Numbered from the stretch's first letter, positions 8,551-17,852 are shown. The stretch: 47,603 nucleotides of DNA from Clostridiales bacterium (GCA_012523185.1 JAAYIY010000035.1:1-47603), one strand, 5' to 3'. A program made the numbers and translations. The notes: a model not told the origin generated them from the letters alone.

Positions 8551-9768
8551 ATGCAGGCAGAGAAGTATGAATTTCGAGGAAATCGTTTTTGTTTCACGTT
8601 TCCTTCAAGGACGCTCGTGATGGGCGTGCTTAATATAACCCCCGACTCCTTTTCAGACGGGGGGGCAAATTTCGAGCCGAATACCGCGGCGAAGCACGCG
8701 GAGCGGATGCAGGCGCAGGGCGCGGACATAATTGATGTCGGCGCAATGTCGACGGCGCCGGGGCGCGCGCAAATATCCTGCGGCGATGAAATAAACCGCC
8801 TGTCGCCGGTGCTGACGCAGATTTCAAAGCGGCTGAAGATACCTTTCTCTGTCGACACAATCCACCCCGAAACGGCGCGTTTCGCGCTTGAAAACGGGGC
8901 GTCGATAATAAACGATGTCAGCGGTTCTTTTAATCCCGCCACAGCCGCGATAATAAAGGAATACGGAGCGGGGCTTATAATTGCCCATGGCGGCAGCTCA
9001 AACGTCGAGCAGACGGGCGCGCGTGATATTGCCGCCGAGGTTTCGGAGTTTTTCGGCGATGTCCTGCGGGCGGCGGAGCTTTGCGGCATCGGCACAGAAA
9101 GCATCTGCCTTGACCCGGGCATCGGTTTCGGCAAAAGCCGCGCCGAGGACGCGCTGCTGCTCCGCCGCCTGTCAAGCGTGAAAAAGCGCGGCGCGGCTTT
9201 GCTTGTCGGCGCGTCGCGAAAGCGTTTTATCGGCGAGGCAAGCGGCGAGCCGGAGCCTTCAATGCGCGACTTCGGCACAGTCGCCGCACACACGGCGGCA
9301 ATCGCCGGAGGAGCGGACATTATAAGGGCGCACAATGTCGCCGCCGCCGTCCAAAACGCAAAAGTCGCCGACGCGATTTACAGCACAGGCGGCTTCGCGG
9401 CGGAAAACGAAAAGATAATAATAAACGGGCTGAACGTTTTCGCCTTTCACGGCGTAAACCGTGAGGAAAAAATCCACGGTCAAAGCTTTTTGATAGACCT
9501 TGAGATTTCCGCCGACTTGTCAGCGCCCTGCGCCAGCGACAGTGTTTCTGATACCGTAAATTACTCAAAAGTCATAAAAAGCGCCGTAAGGATATTTACG
9601 GGACAAAAGTTCGGCCTTTTAGAGCGGGCGGCGGCCGCGCTTGCCGACGGGCTTCTCGGAGAGTTTCCCGGCATAGACAGCGTTAAAATCACAGTGAAAA
9701 AGCCGGACGCGCCAATTAAAAGTGATTTCAGATTTGTCGGCGTTGAAATAACGAAAAAAAGAGGATAA
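8551..9768 (+). CDS. folP: Bifunctional dihydropteroate synthase / dihydroneopterin aldolase
   Basis: A 405-aa fusion acting in folate synthesis. Residues 1-275 are dihydropteroate synthase: GVLNITPDSFSDGG, INDVSG, DPGIGFGKS, GASRKRFIG and the closing RAHNV are all present. The usual DVGGESTRPG is DVGAMSTAPG, and the usual LMHMxGxPxTMQ is IAHGGSSNVEQ, so the pABA/pterin region has diverged. From about residue 287, INGLNVFAFHGVNREE begins a FolB domain of normal length, ending in KKPDAPIKSDFRFVGVEI. The ATG follows AAGGAG. folK starts 26 bp downstream, so three consecutive folate steps are encoded by two genes. No folE is seen in the window. Confidence 0.93.
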   Translation: MQAEKYEFRGNRFCFTFPSRTLVMGVLNITPDSFSDGGANFEPNTAAKHAERMQAQGADIIDVGAMSTAPGRAQISCGDEINRLSPVLTQISKRLKIPFSVDTIHPETARFALENGASIINDVSGSFNPATAAIIKEYGAGLIIAHGGSSNVEQTGARDIAAEVSEFFGDVLRAAELCGIGTESICLDPGIGFGKSRAEDALLLRRLSSVKKRGAALLVGASRKRFIGEASGEPEPSMRDFGTVAAHTAAIAGGADIIRAHNVAAAVQNAKVADAIYSTGGFAAENEKIIINGLNVFAFHGVNREEKIHGQSFLIDLEISADLSAPCASDSVSDTVNYSKVIKSAVRIFTGQKFGLLERAAAALADGLLGEFPGIDSVKITVKKPDAPIKSDFRFVGVEITKKRG

Positions 9769-9794
9769 CGCCCGAAAGGATGATGAATTAATTT

Positions 9795-10325
9795 ATGAGC
9801 AGAGCCGTAATAGGGATGGGTTCCAACCTTGGCGACAAGTTCGGCAACATGATGCAAGGACTTCATTCCGTTTCGCTTCTTCCGGCGACACGAGTAATAA
9901 AGGCGTCAAAAATATATGAAACAGATCCCGTCGGTTACTCCGAACAGCCGGTGTTTTATAACGCGGCGATTCTTATAGAAACACAGCTTTCACCTAACGC
10001 GCTGCTTGGCGCGTGCCTGGGGATTGAGGCGGCGGCAGGCAGGATACGCACAGTCAAAGACGGGCCGCGGACACTTGACCTTGACCTGCTGCTTTATGAA
10101 AGCATCAAAACAGAGAGCTTTGAGCTGACACTTCCGCACCCAAAGATGATGGAGAGAGCATTTGTGCTTGTTCCTTTGAACGACATATTCCCGTCAGGCA
10201 GAGCATTGGGAATCTCCTTTCTGCCGTCTTTCAGGGAGCTTGACAAAAGCGGCGTCCGCGACACGCTTTTCACGCTTAAAAACGACTGGATGGCGGGCGT
10301 TGAAGACTGCGGCGGAGAAGTGTAA
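9795..10325 (+). CDS. folK: 2-Amino-4-hydroxy-6-hydroxymethyldihydropteridine diphosphokinase
   Basis: HPPK of 176 aa; it transfers pyrophosphate from ATP to the pterin alcohol made by FolB, giving the substrate of FolP. Seen are the start [12 protein letters not shown], the pterin-binding loop [31 protein letters not shown] with the Mg-binding Asp pair, and [16 protein letters not shown]. The length is close to the family norm, with a short unrelated tail. It directly follows the folP-folB fusion, fitting a folate operon that a promoter for the next unit at 10354 probably separates from the epimerase genes. Confidence 0.95.
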   Translation: MSRAVIGMGSNLGDKFGNMMQGLHSVSLLPATRVIKASKIYETDPVGYSEQPVFYNAAILIETQLSPNALLGACLGIEAAAGRIRTVKDGPRTLDLDLLLYESIKTESFELTLPHPKMMERAFVLVPLNDIFPSGRALGISFLPSFRELDKSGVRDTLFTLKNDWMAGVEDCGGEV

Positions 10326-10353
10326 GGCATTTTGTCTTAAGGCGGCGGCGCTA

Positions 10354-10382
10354 TTGCATATTCTTACTTTTTCTGTTAATAT
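10354..10382 (+). promoter_or_regulatory. Sigma-A-type promoter for the epimerase-nfo unit
   Basis: TTGCAT (10354-10359) and TAATAT (10377-10382) are separated by exactly 17 bp in the gap after folK, about 35 bp before the start codon at 10418. The fit to TTGACA/TATAAT is fair. Confidence 0.55.
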
Positions 10383-10417
10383 GGCAGCATATTAAAATAT
10401 ATGAGGGAGGTATTTTT

Positions 10418-11275
10418 ATGTACAATTTTCCCATAGGTGTAATAGTCGACAGCTTCGATGTTGAAATACCGGAGGCGGTCAAAAAAGCGGCGGATGTCGG
10501 AGCGCAGGGGATTCAGGTTTACTCGACTTACGGCGATATGTCGCCCGAAAATCTTGTCGGCACAAAGAGGAGCGAATTTTTGGCGCTCGTAAAGGACAAC
10601 GGCCTTGTGATTTCCGCTCTTTGCGGAGATCTCGGCAGCGGCGGATTTACAAACCGCGAAAGAAACGCCGAAAAAATCGAGCGTTCAAAGCGCATTCTTG
10701 ATCTTGCGGTCGAGCTGGAGACAAATGTCGTGACGACGCACATCGGCGTCGTACCGTCTGACAGCGGCACAGAGAGATACAAGATTTTGCAGGACGCGTG
10801 CGGCGAGCTTGCCGAATATGCCGACAGCATAGGCGCGCATTTCGCGATAGAGACGGGTCCGGAAACATCAGCCGTTCTGAAGGACTTTCTTGACAGCCTC
10901 GGCTCGAGGGGAGTCGCGGTAAACCTTGATCCCGCAAACCTTGTCATGGTGACGGGCGACGACCCGGCAAAAGCCGTGCATAATTTGAAGGACTATATTG
11001 TTCACACACACGCCAAAGACGGCAAGCAGCTTTTTTATAAGGATCCCGAAATTGTTTACGGCATGGTTAAAAGCCACATTGTCACAGGCCCGTCTTTCGA
11101 GGAGGTGCCGCTTGGCGAAGGCTCCGTCAACTGGGACGAATACCTTGAGGCGCTGTCCGATATCGGCTACAAGGGTTTCCTCACCATAGAGCGCGAGACA
11201 GGCGACAACCCGGAGGACGATATAAGAAAGGCTGTCGTTTTTCTTAAAGACAAAATCTCAAAAAGCAAAAAGTAA
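10418..11275 (+). CDS. Sugar phosphate isomerase/epimerase (xylose-isomerase-like TIM barrel)
   Basis: A 285-aa cytosolic TIM-barrel protein of the AP endonuclease 2 / sugar epimerase superfamily (IolE/Hyi-like). Supporting segments are [10 protein letters not shown], a metal-ligand Glu in [28 protein letters not shown] with metal-binding His/Asp, and the C-terminal [10 protein letters not shown]. Such proteins bind one divalent metal and epimerise or isomerise ketoses or inositol derivatives. The substrate cannot be assigned. The ATG follows GAGGGAGG. The next gene is a paralogue with the same fold, and endonuclease IV follows, giving three related barrels in a row. Confidence 0.88.
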   Translation: MYNFPIGVIVDSFDVEIPEAVKKAADVGAQGIQVYSTYGDMSPENLVGTKRSEFLALVKDNGLVISALCGDLGSGGFTNRERNAEKIERSKRILDLAVELETNVVTTHIGVVPSDSGTERYKILQDACGELAEYADSIGAHFAIETGPETSAVLKDFLDSLGSRGVAVNLDPANLVMVTGDDPAKAVHNLKDYIVHTHAKDGKQLFYKDPEIVYGMVKSHIVTGPSFEEVPLGEGSVNWDEYLEALSDIGYKGFLTIERETGDNPEDDIRKAVVFLKDKISKSKK

Positions 11276-11351
11276 AAAGCATAAAGTATCAAAAACGACT
11301 TGCCTTGTAAACACAAAACACAAACCTTAACACCGATTGGAGATTTGGGCA

Positions 11352-12218
11352 ATGAAAACATGTGTCAGCAGTTACAGCTTTAACCGCTATTTAAGCTCCG
11401 GCGGGACGGACCAGCTCGGACTTATACGCCTCGTTAAGGACATGGGCTTTGACGCCATTGAGTTTACCGACTTGAAGCCGACAAGCGGAATTTCTGAAAA
11501 GGACTTCGCCTCCGTACTCCGTGAGGAAAGCGAAAAATTAGGGCTGCCCATAGCAAGCTTCACCATCGGAGCGGACCTTTTAAATGCCGAAAGCCTCGAA
11601 CGTGAGGTTGAAAGGCTGTTCGGCAGAGTTGATATCGCGAAAATCCTCGGAGCGCCGTGTATGCGCCACGACGCGACGGGCGGCTATAAGGATGCGAGAA
11701 AGCATTACAAAACCTTCGACGACGCGCTCCCCGTTTTGGCTGACGGATGCCGCAAGGTCACGGAATACGCAAAAACGCAAGGCGTGACGACAATGGTTGA
11801 AAACCACGGCTTTTTCTGTCAGGACAGCATCAGGGTTGAGCGGCTCGTTTCAAAGGTGGGCAGCGGCAATTTCGGTCTGCTTGTAGACATCGGCAACTTT
11901 TTATGCGCTGACGACCCGCCGGATTCGGCCGTCGGCAGGACGGCGCCTTATGCAAAGCATGTCCACGCCAAGGACTTCCACATAAAAAGCGGCACAGGCG
12001 ACGACCCGGGCAGAGGATGGTTCCGCACAAGGGCGGGCAATTACTTAAGAGGGGCGATATTAGGTCACGGCAACGTGCCTGTCGGTCAATGCATGTTTGC
12101 GCTGAACAAGGCAGGATATGAAGGATATGTCAGCATCGAATTTGAAGGAATGGAGGATAACCTCTTGTCAATTGAAATCGGACTTGAAAATCTTCAAAGG
12201 TTTATTTCTTTAATATGA
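11352..12218 (+). CDS. Sugar phosphate isomerase/epimerase (second paralogue)
   Basis: A 288-aa TIM-barrel member of the same superfamily as the upstream gene but divergent from it. Metal-site segments visible are [10 protein letters not shown] (Glu), LLVDIGNFL (Asp), HVHAKDFHI (His/Asp) and [11 protein letters not shown] (Glu). ATG 11352 is preferred over TTG 11337 because GGAG lies nine bases ahead of it. The stop overlaps the start of nfo in an ATGA arrangement, implying translational coupling. The substrate is unknown; co-expression with an oxidoreductase is common in this family, but none is adjacent here. Confidence 0.87.
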   Translation: MKTCVSSYSFNRYLSSGGTDQLGLIRLVKDMGFDAIEFTDLKPTSGISEKDFASVLREESEKLGLPIASFTIGADLLNAESLEREVERLFGRVDIAKILGAPCMRHDATGGYKDARKHYKTFDDALPVLADGCRKVTEYAKTQGVTTMVENHGFFCQDSIRVERLVSKVGSGNFGLLVDIGNFLCADDPPDSAVGRTAPYAKHVHAKDFHIKSGTGDDPGRGWFRTRAGNYLRGAILGHGNVPVGQCMFALNKAGYEGYVSIEFEGMEDNLLSIEIGLENLQRFISLI

Positions 12219-13054
12219 GCGGCGCGTTCATAATCGGCTGTCACCTGTCCTTTTCAAAGGGATTTTATTCAATGGGCGCAGACGCCGTGTCGATAAGAGC
12301 AAGCGCCATCCAGTTTTTCACACGAAACCCCCGCGGCGGAAAGGCAAAGGAGATAGACGCCGGCGACGTGGCGGCTTATAACAAGCTTGCAAACGACAAC
12401 GGCATCAAAACTCTGCTTGCGCACGCCTCATACACACTTAATCTTTGCTCCGCCGACAAAAGGGTAAGGGACTTCGCCGAGGAAACAATGGCGGACGACC
12501 TTAAGCGCATGGAATTCACGCCACATCAGCTTTACAACTTCCACCCCGGAAGCCATGTCGGTCAAGGTGTCGCGGCGGGGATAGATTTAATAACCGCCGC
12601 GCTTAACAAAATCTTGTCGCCTGAGCAGACGACAATGGTTTTGCTTGAAACAATGGCAGGCAAAGGCTCCGAAATAGGCGCCAGATTTGAGGAGCTGCGC
12701 GCAATCATCGACGGGACGCGGCACAGCGAAAAGCTTGGCGTCTGTCTTGACACCTGCCATGTTTACGACGCGGGCTATGATATTGTCGGCGACCTTGACG
12801 GCGTGCTTGAGGAGTTTGACGGCATCATAGGCATCGAAAGGCTAAAGGCCATCCACATAAACGACAGCAAAAACCCGTTTGGCAGCCACAAGGACAGGCA
12901 CGAAAAAATCGGTCAAGGCAGTCTCGGCATCTCCGCCCTCGCAAGGGTGATAAACCATCCCGCCCTGCGCTCGCTCCCGTTCCTTCTTGAGACGCCGAAC
13001 GAGCTTGAAGGGTACGCGGAGGAGATTGCGCTGCTGAAAAAGCTCAGGGAATAA
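12215..13054 (+). CDS. nfo: Endonuclease IV (AP endonuclease)
   Basis: A 279-aa zinc enzyme that cuts DNA 5' of abasic sites in base excision repair. Diagnostic segments are [69 protein letters not shown] and the terminal LETPNE, which together carry the three-zinc ligand set. The length is normal. Its ATG overlaps the stop of the upstream epimerase (ATGA), so it is expected to be translated by coupling. It shares the TIM-barrel fold with both upstream neighbours. Confidence 0.96.
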   Translation: MSGAFIIGCHLSFSKGFYSMGADAVSIRASAIQFFTRNPRGGKAKEIDAGDVAAYNKLANDNGIKTLLAHASYTLNLCSADKRVRDFAEETMADDLKRMEFTPHQLYNFHPGSHVGQGVAAGIDLITAALNKILSPEQTTMVLLETMAGKGSEIGARFEELRAIIDGTRHSEKLGVCLDTCHVYDAGYDIVGDLDGVLEEFDGIIGIERLKAIHINDSKNPFGSHKDRHEKIGQGSLGISALARVINHPALRSLPFLLETPNELEGYAEEIALLKKLRE

Positions 13055-13076
13055 CAGGCGGAAGGGGGCATTAACA

Positions 13077-13373
13077 ATGTTTGACAGCAAAATCAAAAGT
13101 CCCGAGGCCGACAGGCTTTTCGAGGCGATACTCAGCCTTGAAACAACAGAGGAATGCTACCGTTTTTTTGAGGATATCTGCACAATCCGCGAGATCCGCG
13201 ACATAGCCCAAAGGCTTGAAGTCGCCGCCATGCTAAGCGGCGGTGAAACAGTCGCCGCAATCGCGTCAAAGACAGGCGCGTCCACGACGACCGTCTCGCG
13301 TGTAAACCGCTGTCTCAGATATGGCACAAACGGCTATAAAATCGCCCTTGAAAGAACGTCGAATAAGAACTGA
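13077..13373 (+). CDS. YerC/YecD family TrpR-like regulator
   Basis: A 98-aa DNA-binding protein of the TrpR-related YerC/YecD family. The helix-turn-helix region is seen as EIRDIAQRLEVAAMLSGG, then TVAAIASKTGASTTTVSRV, followed by NRCLRYGTNGYK as in the family. No Trp-pocket assignment is possible. It follows nfo by 22 bp behind GGAAGGGGG and precedes a strong GC hairpin, so it probably ends the nfo unit. Its target is unknown; the family is thought to act as a repressor in Firmicutes. Confidence 0.9.
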   Translation: MFDSKIKSPEADRLFEAILSLETTEECYRFFEDICTIREIRDIAQRLEVAAMLSGGETVAAIASKTGASTTTVSRVNRCLRYGTNGYKIALERTSNKN

Positions 13374-13396
13374 AACAACTGACTTCACCGTTTGGC

Positions 13397-13424
13397 GCGG
13401 GCGGCGGGCTTGTCCGCCGCCCGC
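13397..13424 (+). terminator. 11-bp GC hairpin between yerC-like gene and apbE
   Basis: GCGGGCGGCGG (13397-13407) pairs perfectly with CCGCCGCCCGC (13414-13424) around a 6-nt loop. It is followed by TAATTCG rather than a T-run, so it may be a weak terminator or an mRNA-stabilising end just ahead of the apbE ribosome binding site. Confidence 0.5.
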
Positions 13425-13448
13425 TAATTCGTATCGGAGGTGATTTAT

Positions 13449-14486
13449 TTGTCAGTCTTTTACAAGGGCTTGTCACTGACGGCGGTGTTTTGCGCGGCGG
13501 CGTTGTTTTTTTCATCCTGCGGAGTTGATTTGAACGGCTCGGAAAAAAGAAGCAAGCAAATCTTCGCCATGGATACAATAGTGGAGCTTACAGTTTACGG
13601 TAAAAACGCGGAGCAGGCAATAGAAAGCGCCGCGGCAAAAATCACGGAGCTTGAGGCGGAGCTTTCGGCGACAAAAGCCGACAGCGCCGTCAGCAAAATT
13701 AATTCCGCGCTCGGCGCTGACGTCACTGTTTCCGACAATGTCAAAGCTCCGCTGCTTGCGGCGCTTGATATCTCGTCAAAAAGCAAAGGAGCGTTTGACA
13801 TAACTGTTTTCCCGTTTGTCAAGGCATGGGGATTTGTTTCAAAGGAATACCGCGTGCCCGGCAAAGACGAGCTGTCACGGCTGCAAGACTTCGTCGGATT
13901 CAAAAAAATTGAGATCAACGGGAATGCCGTCTCTGTGCCGAACGGAACGGAAATAGACCTTGGCGGCATCGCAAAGGGCTATACGTCACAGTGCGTTTGC
14001 GATATTTTAAAGGAATCGGGCGTCACGGGAGCTGTGATTTCGCTTGGCGGCAACGCCCAAACAGTCGGCGGCAAGCCGGACGGAAGCAAATGGCGCATAG
14101 CTGTGTGCGACCCGGACGACCCCGATAACGGCACAATAGGCTCACTTGCGGTCGACGAGACGGCAGTCGTCACTTCCGGCGGATATCAGCGTTTTTTTGA
14201 AAGCGGCGGAAAGAAGTACCACCACATCATTAATCCGTCGACGGGATATCCGTCCGAGAGCGGGCTGAAATCGGTAACAGTCGTCTGCGCCGACGGCACA
14301 TATGCCGACGGGCTTTCGACAGCGCTGTTTGTTTTAGGTCTTGACGATGCCCTTGCATACCGCAAAAGCCACGGAGGATTTGACGCTGTGTTTGTTTCGG
14401 ACGACGGCACAATCACAATCACAAGCGGGCTTAAAGGCCTTTTTACGCCGGCACAAGGCAGGCAGTTCAGCTTGTATGAGGATTAA
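13449..14486 (+). CDS. apbE: ApbE-family FAD:protein FMN transferase lipoprotein
   Basis: A 345-aa exported flavin transferase that attaches FMN through a phosphoester bond to Thr/Ser of membrane redox proteins such as Rnf or NQR subunits. A hydrophobic signal of about 18 residues ends in FFSSCG, a plausible lipobox. Family blocks are AMDTIVELTVYG, DLGGIAKGYTS, VISLGGNAQTVG, TSGGYQRFF, HHIINPSTGYP and ADGLSTALFVLG with the metal-binding Asp. TTG 13449 is chosen because GGAGG sits 8 bases upstream, whereas GTG 13440 overlaps that GGAGG. No Rnf/NQR gene is nearby. A convergent terminator follows. Confidence 0.92.
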   Translation: MSVFYKGLSLTAVFCAAALFFSSCGVDLNGSEKRSKQIFAMDTIVELTVYGKNAEQAIESAAAKITELEAELSATKADSAVSKINSALGADVTVSDNVKAPLLAALDISSKSKGAFDITVFPFVKAWGFVSKEYRVPGKDELSRLQDFVGFKKIEINGNAVSVPNGTEIDLGGIAKGYTSQCVCDILKESGVTGAVISLGGNAQTVGGKPDGSKWRIAVCDPDDPDNGTIGSLAVDETAVVTSGGYQRFFESGGKKYHHIINPSTGYPSESGLKSVTVVCADGTYADGLSTALFVLGLDDALAYRKSHGGFDAVFVSDDGTITITSGLKGLFTPAQGRQFSLYED

Positions 14487-14504
14487 AACCGACATATAGA
14501 AGAA

Positions 14505-14535
14505 AGCGCCGCGGAGGACTTTCCCCCGCGGCGCT
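14505..14535. terminator. Bidirectional intrinsic terminator between apbE and pnp
   Basis: AGCGCCGCGG (14505-14514) pairs perfectly with CCGCGGCGCT (14526-14535). A pyrimidine-rich run follows on + (CTTTGTTAT) and TTTCTTC follows on -, so it can end both convergent genes. Confidence 0.85.
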
Positions 14536-14566
14536 CTTTGTTATATTTTGTGTAGCTTTAGCTGTA

Positions 14567-16786
14567 TCAGAACCTGTTGCCCCTGTTGTTGTTGCCTCTG
14601 TAGCCTCCGCCGCCTCTGCGGTCGCGGTCTCCGTCCCTTCTGGGAGCGCGCCTCGGCGCGGCGGACAGCTCATTTTCAGGCTTCATTCCGTCGATTTCTA
14701 TAAGCGCGTCTCTGCGTGAAAGGTTGATTCTGCCTTGATCGTCTATCTCGGTAACCTTTACGACAACCTCGTCCCCGACGCTTACGACGTCCTCTACCTT
14801 TTCGGTCCGCTTTATGTCAAGGTGGCTGATATGCACAAGGCCTTCCTTGCCCGGCGCTATCTCGACAAACGCGCCGAAATCCATAAGCCTTGTCACAACG
14901 CCCTTGTAGAAAGCGCCCGGCTCCGGATCGTTGACTATTGTTTCGATTATGGTGAGTGCCCTTTGCGCGTCGTCAATATCAAGAGAGCTGATAAAGATCG
15001 AGCCGTCCTCCTCGACGTCTATCTTGCAGTTGCACTCCGCGCAAATCTTTTGAATGACCTTGCCCTGCTTGCCGATGACGTCGCCTATCTTTTCAGGCGA
15101 AATCTTGATCGTGAGCATCTTGGGAGCGTATTTTGAAAGCTCCGGACGCGGCTCGGCTATGACAGGCGCCATTATCTCGTCAAGAATAAAGAGCCTTGCC
15201 TTGTAAGTCTTTTCAAGCGCTTCTTTTATGATGGCGGGTGTGAGGCCGTGTATCTTCAAATCCATTTGGATTGCCGTAATGCCCTTGTGGGTGCCCGCAA
15301 CCTTAAAGTCCATGTCGCCGAAAAAGTCCTCAAGCCCCTGAATGTCGACCATTGTCATGAAGCGGTCGCCCTCGGTGATAAGCCCGCAGGAAATGCCCGC
15401 GACAGGCGCCTTGATAGGCACTCCCGCCGCCATCAGTGAAAGGGTGGAGGAGCAGACGGCGCCCTGCGACGTCGAGCCGTTTGATGAAAGCACCTCGGAA
15501 ACAAGCCTTAGGCAATAAGGGAAGTCCTCAACCGACGGGATAACGGGGAGCAGAGCCTTTTCGGCAAGCGCGCCGTGACCTATCTCACGCCTGCCCGGAC
15601 CTCTGGGAGGCCTCGTTTCGCCGACGGAATATGACGGGAAATTGTAATGGTGCATATAGCGTTTTGTCTCCTCGTTGTCGATGCCGTCAAGGAGCTGCGC
15701 GTCCCTCATCGAACCGAGAGTTGTGACCGTCAAGGTTTGTGTTTGTCCCCTTGTGAACATACCTGAGCCATGAACTCTTGCAAGAAGGTCAATTTCGGCG
15801 TTAAGCGGGCGGATATCGTCAATGCCCCTGCCGTCGACACGCTTGCCGTCGTCAAGAAGCCAACGGCGCACGACATATTTTTGAATATCGTAAAGACACT
15901 CGTCAATCTTAAATTCGCTGTCGGGATATATTTCGTCAAACTTTAAATGAGCGGCGTCATAAACAGGCGCAAGACGCTCGTCGCGCACCCTCTTGTCGTC
16001 TGTGTCGAGAGCGGCGCGTATGTCGTCAATGGTGAAGGCCTTTATCGCCTCATACATATCGGGGTCGGGATCGTTTGACGGAAAGTCGATTTTTTGTTTG
16101 CCGACTTTGTTTTTGATTTCTTCAATAAAGGAGACAATCTTCAAGTTTTCCTCATGACCGAGCATAATCGCGTCAAACATCTTGTCGTTGGGAACCTCGT
16201 TTGCGCCCGCCTCAATCATCGCCACAAGCTTGCCTGTTGACGCGACTGTGAGCTGAAGCTCTGAAACCAAGCGCTGCTCCTCTGTGGGATTTATCACGAA
16301 CTCGCCGTCCACAAGACCTACTGAAACGGAGGAAACGGGGCCGTCCCACGGTATTTCGGAAATTGACAGCGCAATGGAAGCGCCTATCATTGCAGCTATT
16401 TCAGGCGAACAGTCAGGGTCGACGGACATTATTGTCGCTACGACGCTGACGTCGTTTCTCATGTCCTTCGGGAACAACGGGCGTATGGGGCGGTCAATGA
16501 CTCTTGACGCCAGTGTCGCCTTTTCGCTCGCCCTTCCCTCCCTGCGCTGAAAAGAGCCGGGTATCTTGCCCACGGAATAGAGCTTTTCCTCAAAATCCAC
16601 TGAAAGCGGAAAATAATCAATGCCCTCGCGCGGCTTTGCCGACATCGTCGCTGTGCAGAGAATGTTTGTCTCGCCGTAGCGGACAAGGCATGAGCCGCCC
16701 GCAAGCTGCGCCATCTTGCCGATTTCAGCCACAAAGGGTCTGCCGGCGATTTCTGTTTCAAACCTTTGAAAATCTTTAAAAAACAT
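14567..16786 (-). CDS. pnp: Polyribonucleotide nucleotidyltransferase
   Basis: PNPase of 739 aa, a phosphorolytic 3'-5' exoribonuclease in mRNA decay. Order of domains: first RNase PH domain (GRPFVAEIGKMAQLAGG, GSFQRREGRASEK), helical linker, second RNase PH domain (GQTQTLTVTTLG, GPGRREIGHGALAEKAL), KH domain (GDVIGKQGKVIQKIC) and S1 domain (GVVTRLMDFGAFVEI). The tail is Arg/Gly/Asn-rich, as in many homologues. The longer frame to 16852 is rejected: ATG 16786 has AAAGGA upstream and begins the conserved MFFKDFQRFET. It lies downstream of rpsO on the same strand, the classical rpsO-pnp order. Confidence 0.97.
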   Translation of the reverse strand: MFFKDFQRFETEIAGRPFVAEIGKMAQLAGGSCLVRYGETNILCTATMSAKPREGIDYFPLSVDFEEKLYSVGKIPGSFQRREGRASEKATLASRVIDRPIRPLFPKDMRNDVSVVATIMSVDPDCSPEIAAMIGASIALSISEIPWDGPVSSVSVGLVDGEFVINPTEEQRLVSELQLTVASTGKLVAMIEAGANEVPNDKMFDAIMLGHEENLKIVSFIEEIKNKVGKQKIDFPSNDPDPDMYEAIKAFTIDDIRAALDTDDKRVRDERLAPVYDAAHLKFDEIYPDSEFKIDECLYDIQKYVVRRWLLDDGKRVDGRGIDDIRPLNAEIDLLARVHGSGMFTRGQTQTLTVTTLGSMRDAQLLDGIDNEETKRYMHHYNFPSYSVGETRPPRGPGRREIGHGALAEKALLPVIPSVEDFPYCLRLVSEVLSSNGSTSQGAVCSSTLSLMAAGVPIKAPVAGISCGLITEGDRFMTMVDIQGLEDFFGDMDFKVAGTHKGITAIQMDLKIHGLTPAIIKEALEKTYKARLFILDEIMAPVIAEPRPELSKYAPKMLTIKISPEKIGDVIGKQGKVIQKICAECNCKIDVEEDGSIFISSLDIDDAQRALTIIETIVNDPEPGAFYKGVVTRLMDFGAFVEIAPGKEGLVHISHLDIKRTEKVEDVVSVGDEVVVKVTEIDDQGRINLSRRDALIEIDGMKPENELSAAPRRAPRRDGDRDRRGGGGYRGNNNRGNRF

Positions 16787-16935
16787 ATTTGAATTCCTTT
16801 CGCATGATTTTACCTCATGCTTATTATTTCCGCAGCCTGTTCGGTTTAGCAATAAATCCGCCGTTTTTCATAAAGCAAAGCGGCCGATTAACTGCTAAAA
16901 CAGCAGACGCTGCCGGATTTACGAGAGAATGCTTT

Positions 16936-16963
16936 ACAGGGGCGGCTGCAAAACCGCCCCTGT
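16936..16963 (-). other. Perfect 10-bp hairpin in the rpsO-pnp gap
   Basis: ACAGGGGCGG (16936-16945) pairs with CCGCCCCTGT (16954-16963) around an 8-nt loop, beginning 7 nt after the rpsO stop. The bases after the stem on - are AAAGCATT, not a U-run, so a processing or stability hairpin in the pnp leader is as likely as a terminator. Confidence 0.65.
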
Positions 16964-16970
16964 ATGAAAC

Positions 16971-17234
16971 TTATTTGCGTATGCCGAGCTTCTCAATAAT
17001 GGCGCGGTAGCGCTCAATGTCGACCTGCTGCAAATATGCAAGAAGGTTGCGCCTGTGACCTACCATCTTGAAAAGCCCCCTGCGTGAATGGTGGTCTTTT
17101 TTGTTTGCCTTGAGATGCTCGGTGAGGTCGGAAATCCGCTTTGTCAGCACGGCGATTTGAACCTCAGGCGAGCCTGTGTCGCCCTCGTGAAGGGCGTATT
17201 TTTGCATGATGAGAGTCTTTTCTTCCTGTGTCAT
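16971..17234 (-). CDS. rpsO: 30S ribosomal protein S15
   Basis: An 87-aa 16S rRNA-binding protein. [35 protein letters not shown] and [20 protein letters not shown] are the classic S15 segments. A GTG at 17243 lies within the GAGGTG ribosome binding site, so ATG 17234 is the start and gives the usual length. It is separated from rplQ by its own promoter at 17334-17362 and a leader of about 90 nt. pnp follows. Confidence 0.97.
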   Translation of the reverse strand: MTQEEKTLIMQKYALHEGDTGSPEVQIAVLTKRISDLTEHLKANKKDHHSRRGLFKMVGHRRNLLAYLQQVDIERYRAIIEKLGIRK

Positions 17235-17333
17235 TATTTTCACCTCGTTTAATTGTTGCCTGAAACCCAGTGTGGGGCAGGTGAGTGCCGAAAAACGGCT
17301 TAATCCCTCAACCGAGAAGCAGGTCTATTTTAG

Positions 17334-17362
17334 ATATTAACACAATATCGCCTGTTTGTAAA
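17334..17362 (-). promoter_or_regulatory. Promoter of rpsO-pnp
   Basis: On -, TTTACA (17357-17362) and TAATAT (17334-17339) are spaced by exactly 17 bp, just after the rplQ stop. The transcript would begin near 17327 and carry a leader with short stems (GCCGtttttCGGC, CCTG...CAGG) before rpsO. In other bacteria S15 represses its own mRNA through such leaders. Autoregulation here is inferred only. Confidence 0.6.
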
Positions 17363-17370
17363 GGCTGATA

Positions 17371-17829
17371 TCAATCATCGCTCTTGTCTTCGCTCTTATC
17401 CTCGCCGTTGCCGTCGCTTTTGCTTTCCGTGCCCGCGGATTTTTTAGAGGCTCTTTTAGCCTTTTTGCTTTCGGGCGCGACTTCATAGCCGAGAATCTCG
17501 ATTATACACATCTCCGCCGCGTCTCCGCGGCGAGCCTCTGTCTTTATTATGCGTGTATATCCGCCGTTTACGTCCTTAAACTTCGGCGCAATCTCATCAA
17601 AGAGCTTTTTGACGACATCTTCTTTCGTTACATAGGCAAGCACTCTGCGCTTTGCGCTAAGCGAATCGTCCTTTGCGATTGTTATCATCTTTTCTGTCAT
17701 CGCGCGGACTTCTTTCGCTCTTGTAACGGTGGTTTCGATCCTGCCGTTTTCCAAGAGATATGTGACTAAGCCTCTGAGCATCGATCTCCGATGGTCGGAT
17801 GCTCTACCAAGTTTTCTGGTACCGGGCAT
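17371..17829 (-). CDS. rplQ: 50S ribosomal protein L17
   Basis: A 152-aa L17, last gene of the alpha operon. [30 protein letters not shown] and [23 protein letters not shown] are diagnostic. After the usual end (about residue 118) there is an extra tail of roughly 35 residues, first Lys/Ser-rich, then acidic (repeats of DKSED), which bacterial L17 normally lacks. It starts 23 bp after rpoA. The rpsO promoter overlaps the gap after its stop. No strong terminator was found. Confidence 0.96.
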   Translation of the reverse strand: MPGTRKLGRASDHRRSMLRGLVTYLLENGRIETTVTRAKEVRAMTEKMITIAKDDSLSAKRRVLAYVTKEDVVKKLFDEIAPKFKDVNGGYTRIIKTEARRGDAAEMCIIEILGYEVAPESKKAKRASKKSAGTESKSDGNGEDKSEDKSDD

Positions 17830-17852
17830 TTAAATCACTCCTTTTTAATGAC

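Noticed and set aside
8409-9335. 308-aa - strand frame opposite folP
   Set aside because: Ser/Ala-rich shadow of the DHPS domain.
14567-16852. Longer pnp frame starting at 16852
   Set aside because: The extra 22 residues are not conserved, and AAAGGA with ATG 16786 fits the known PNPase N-terminus.
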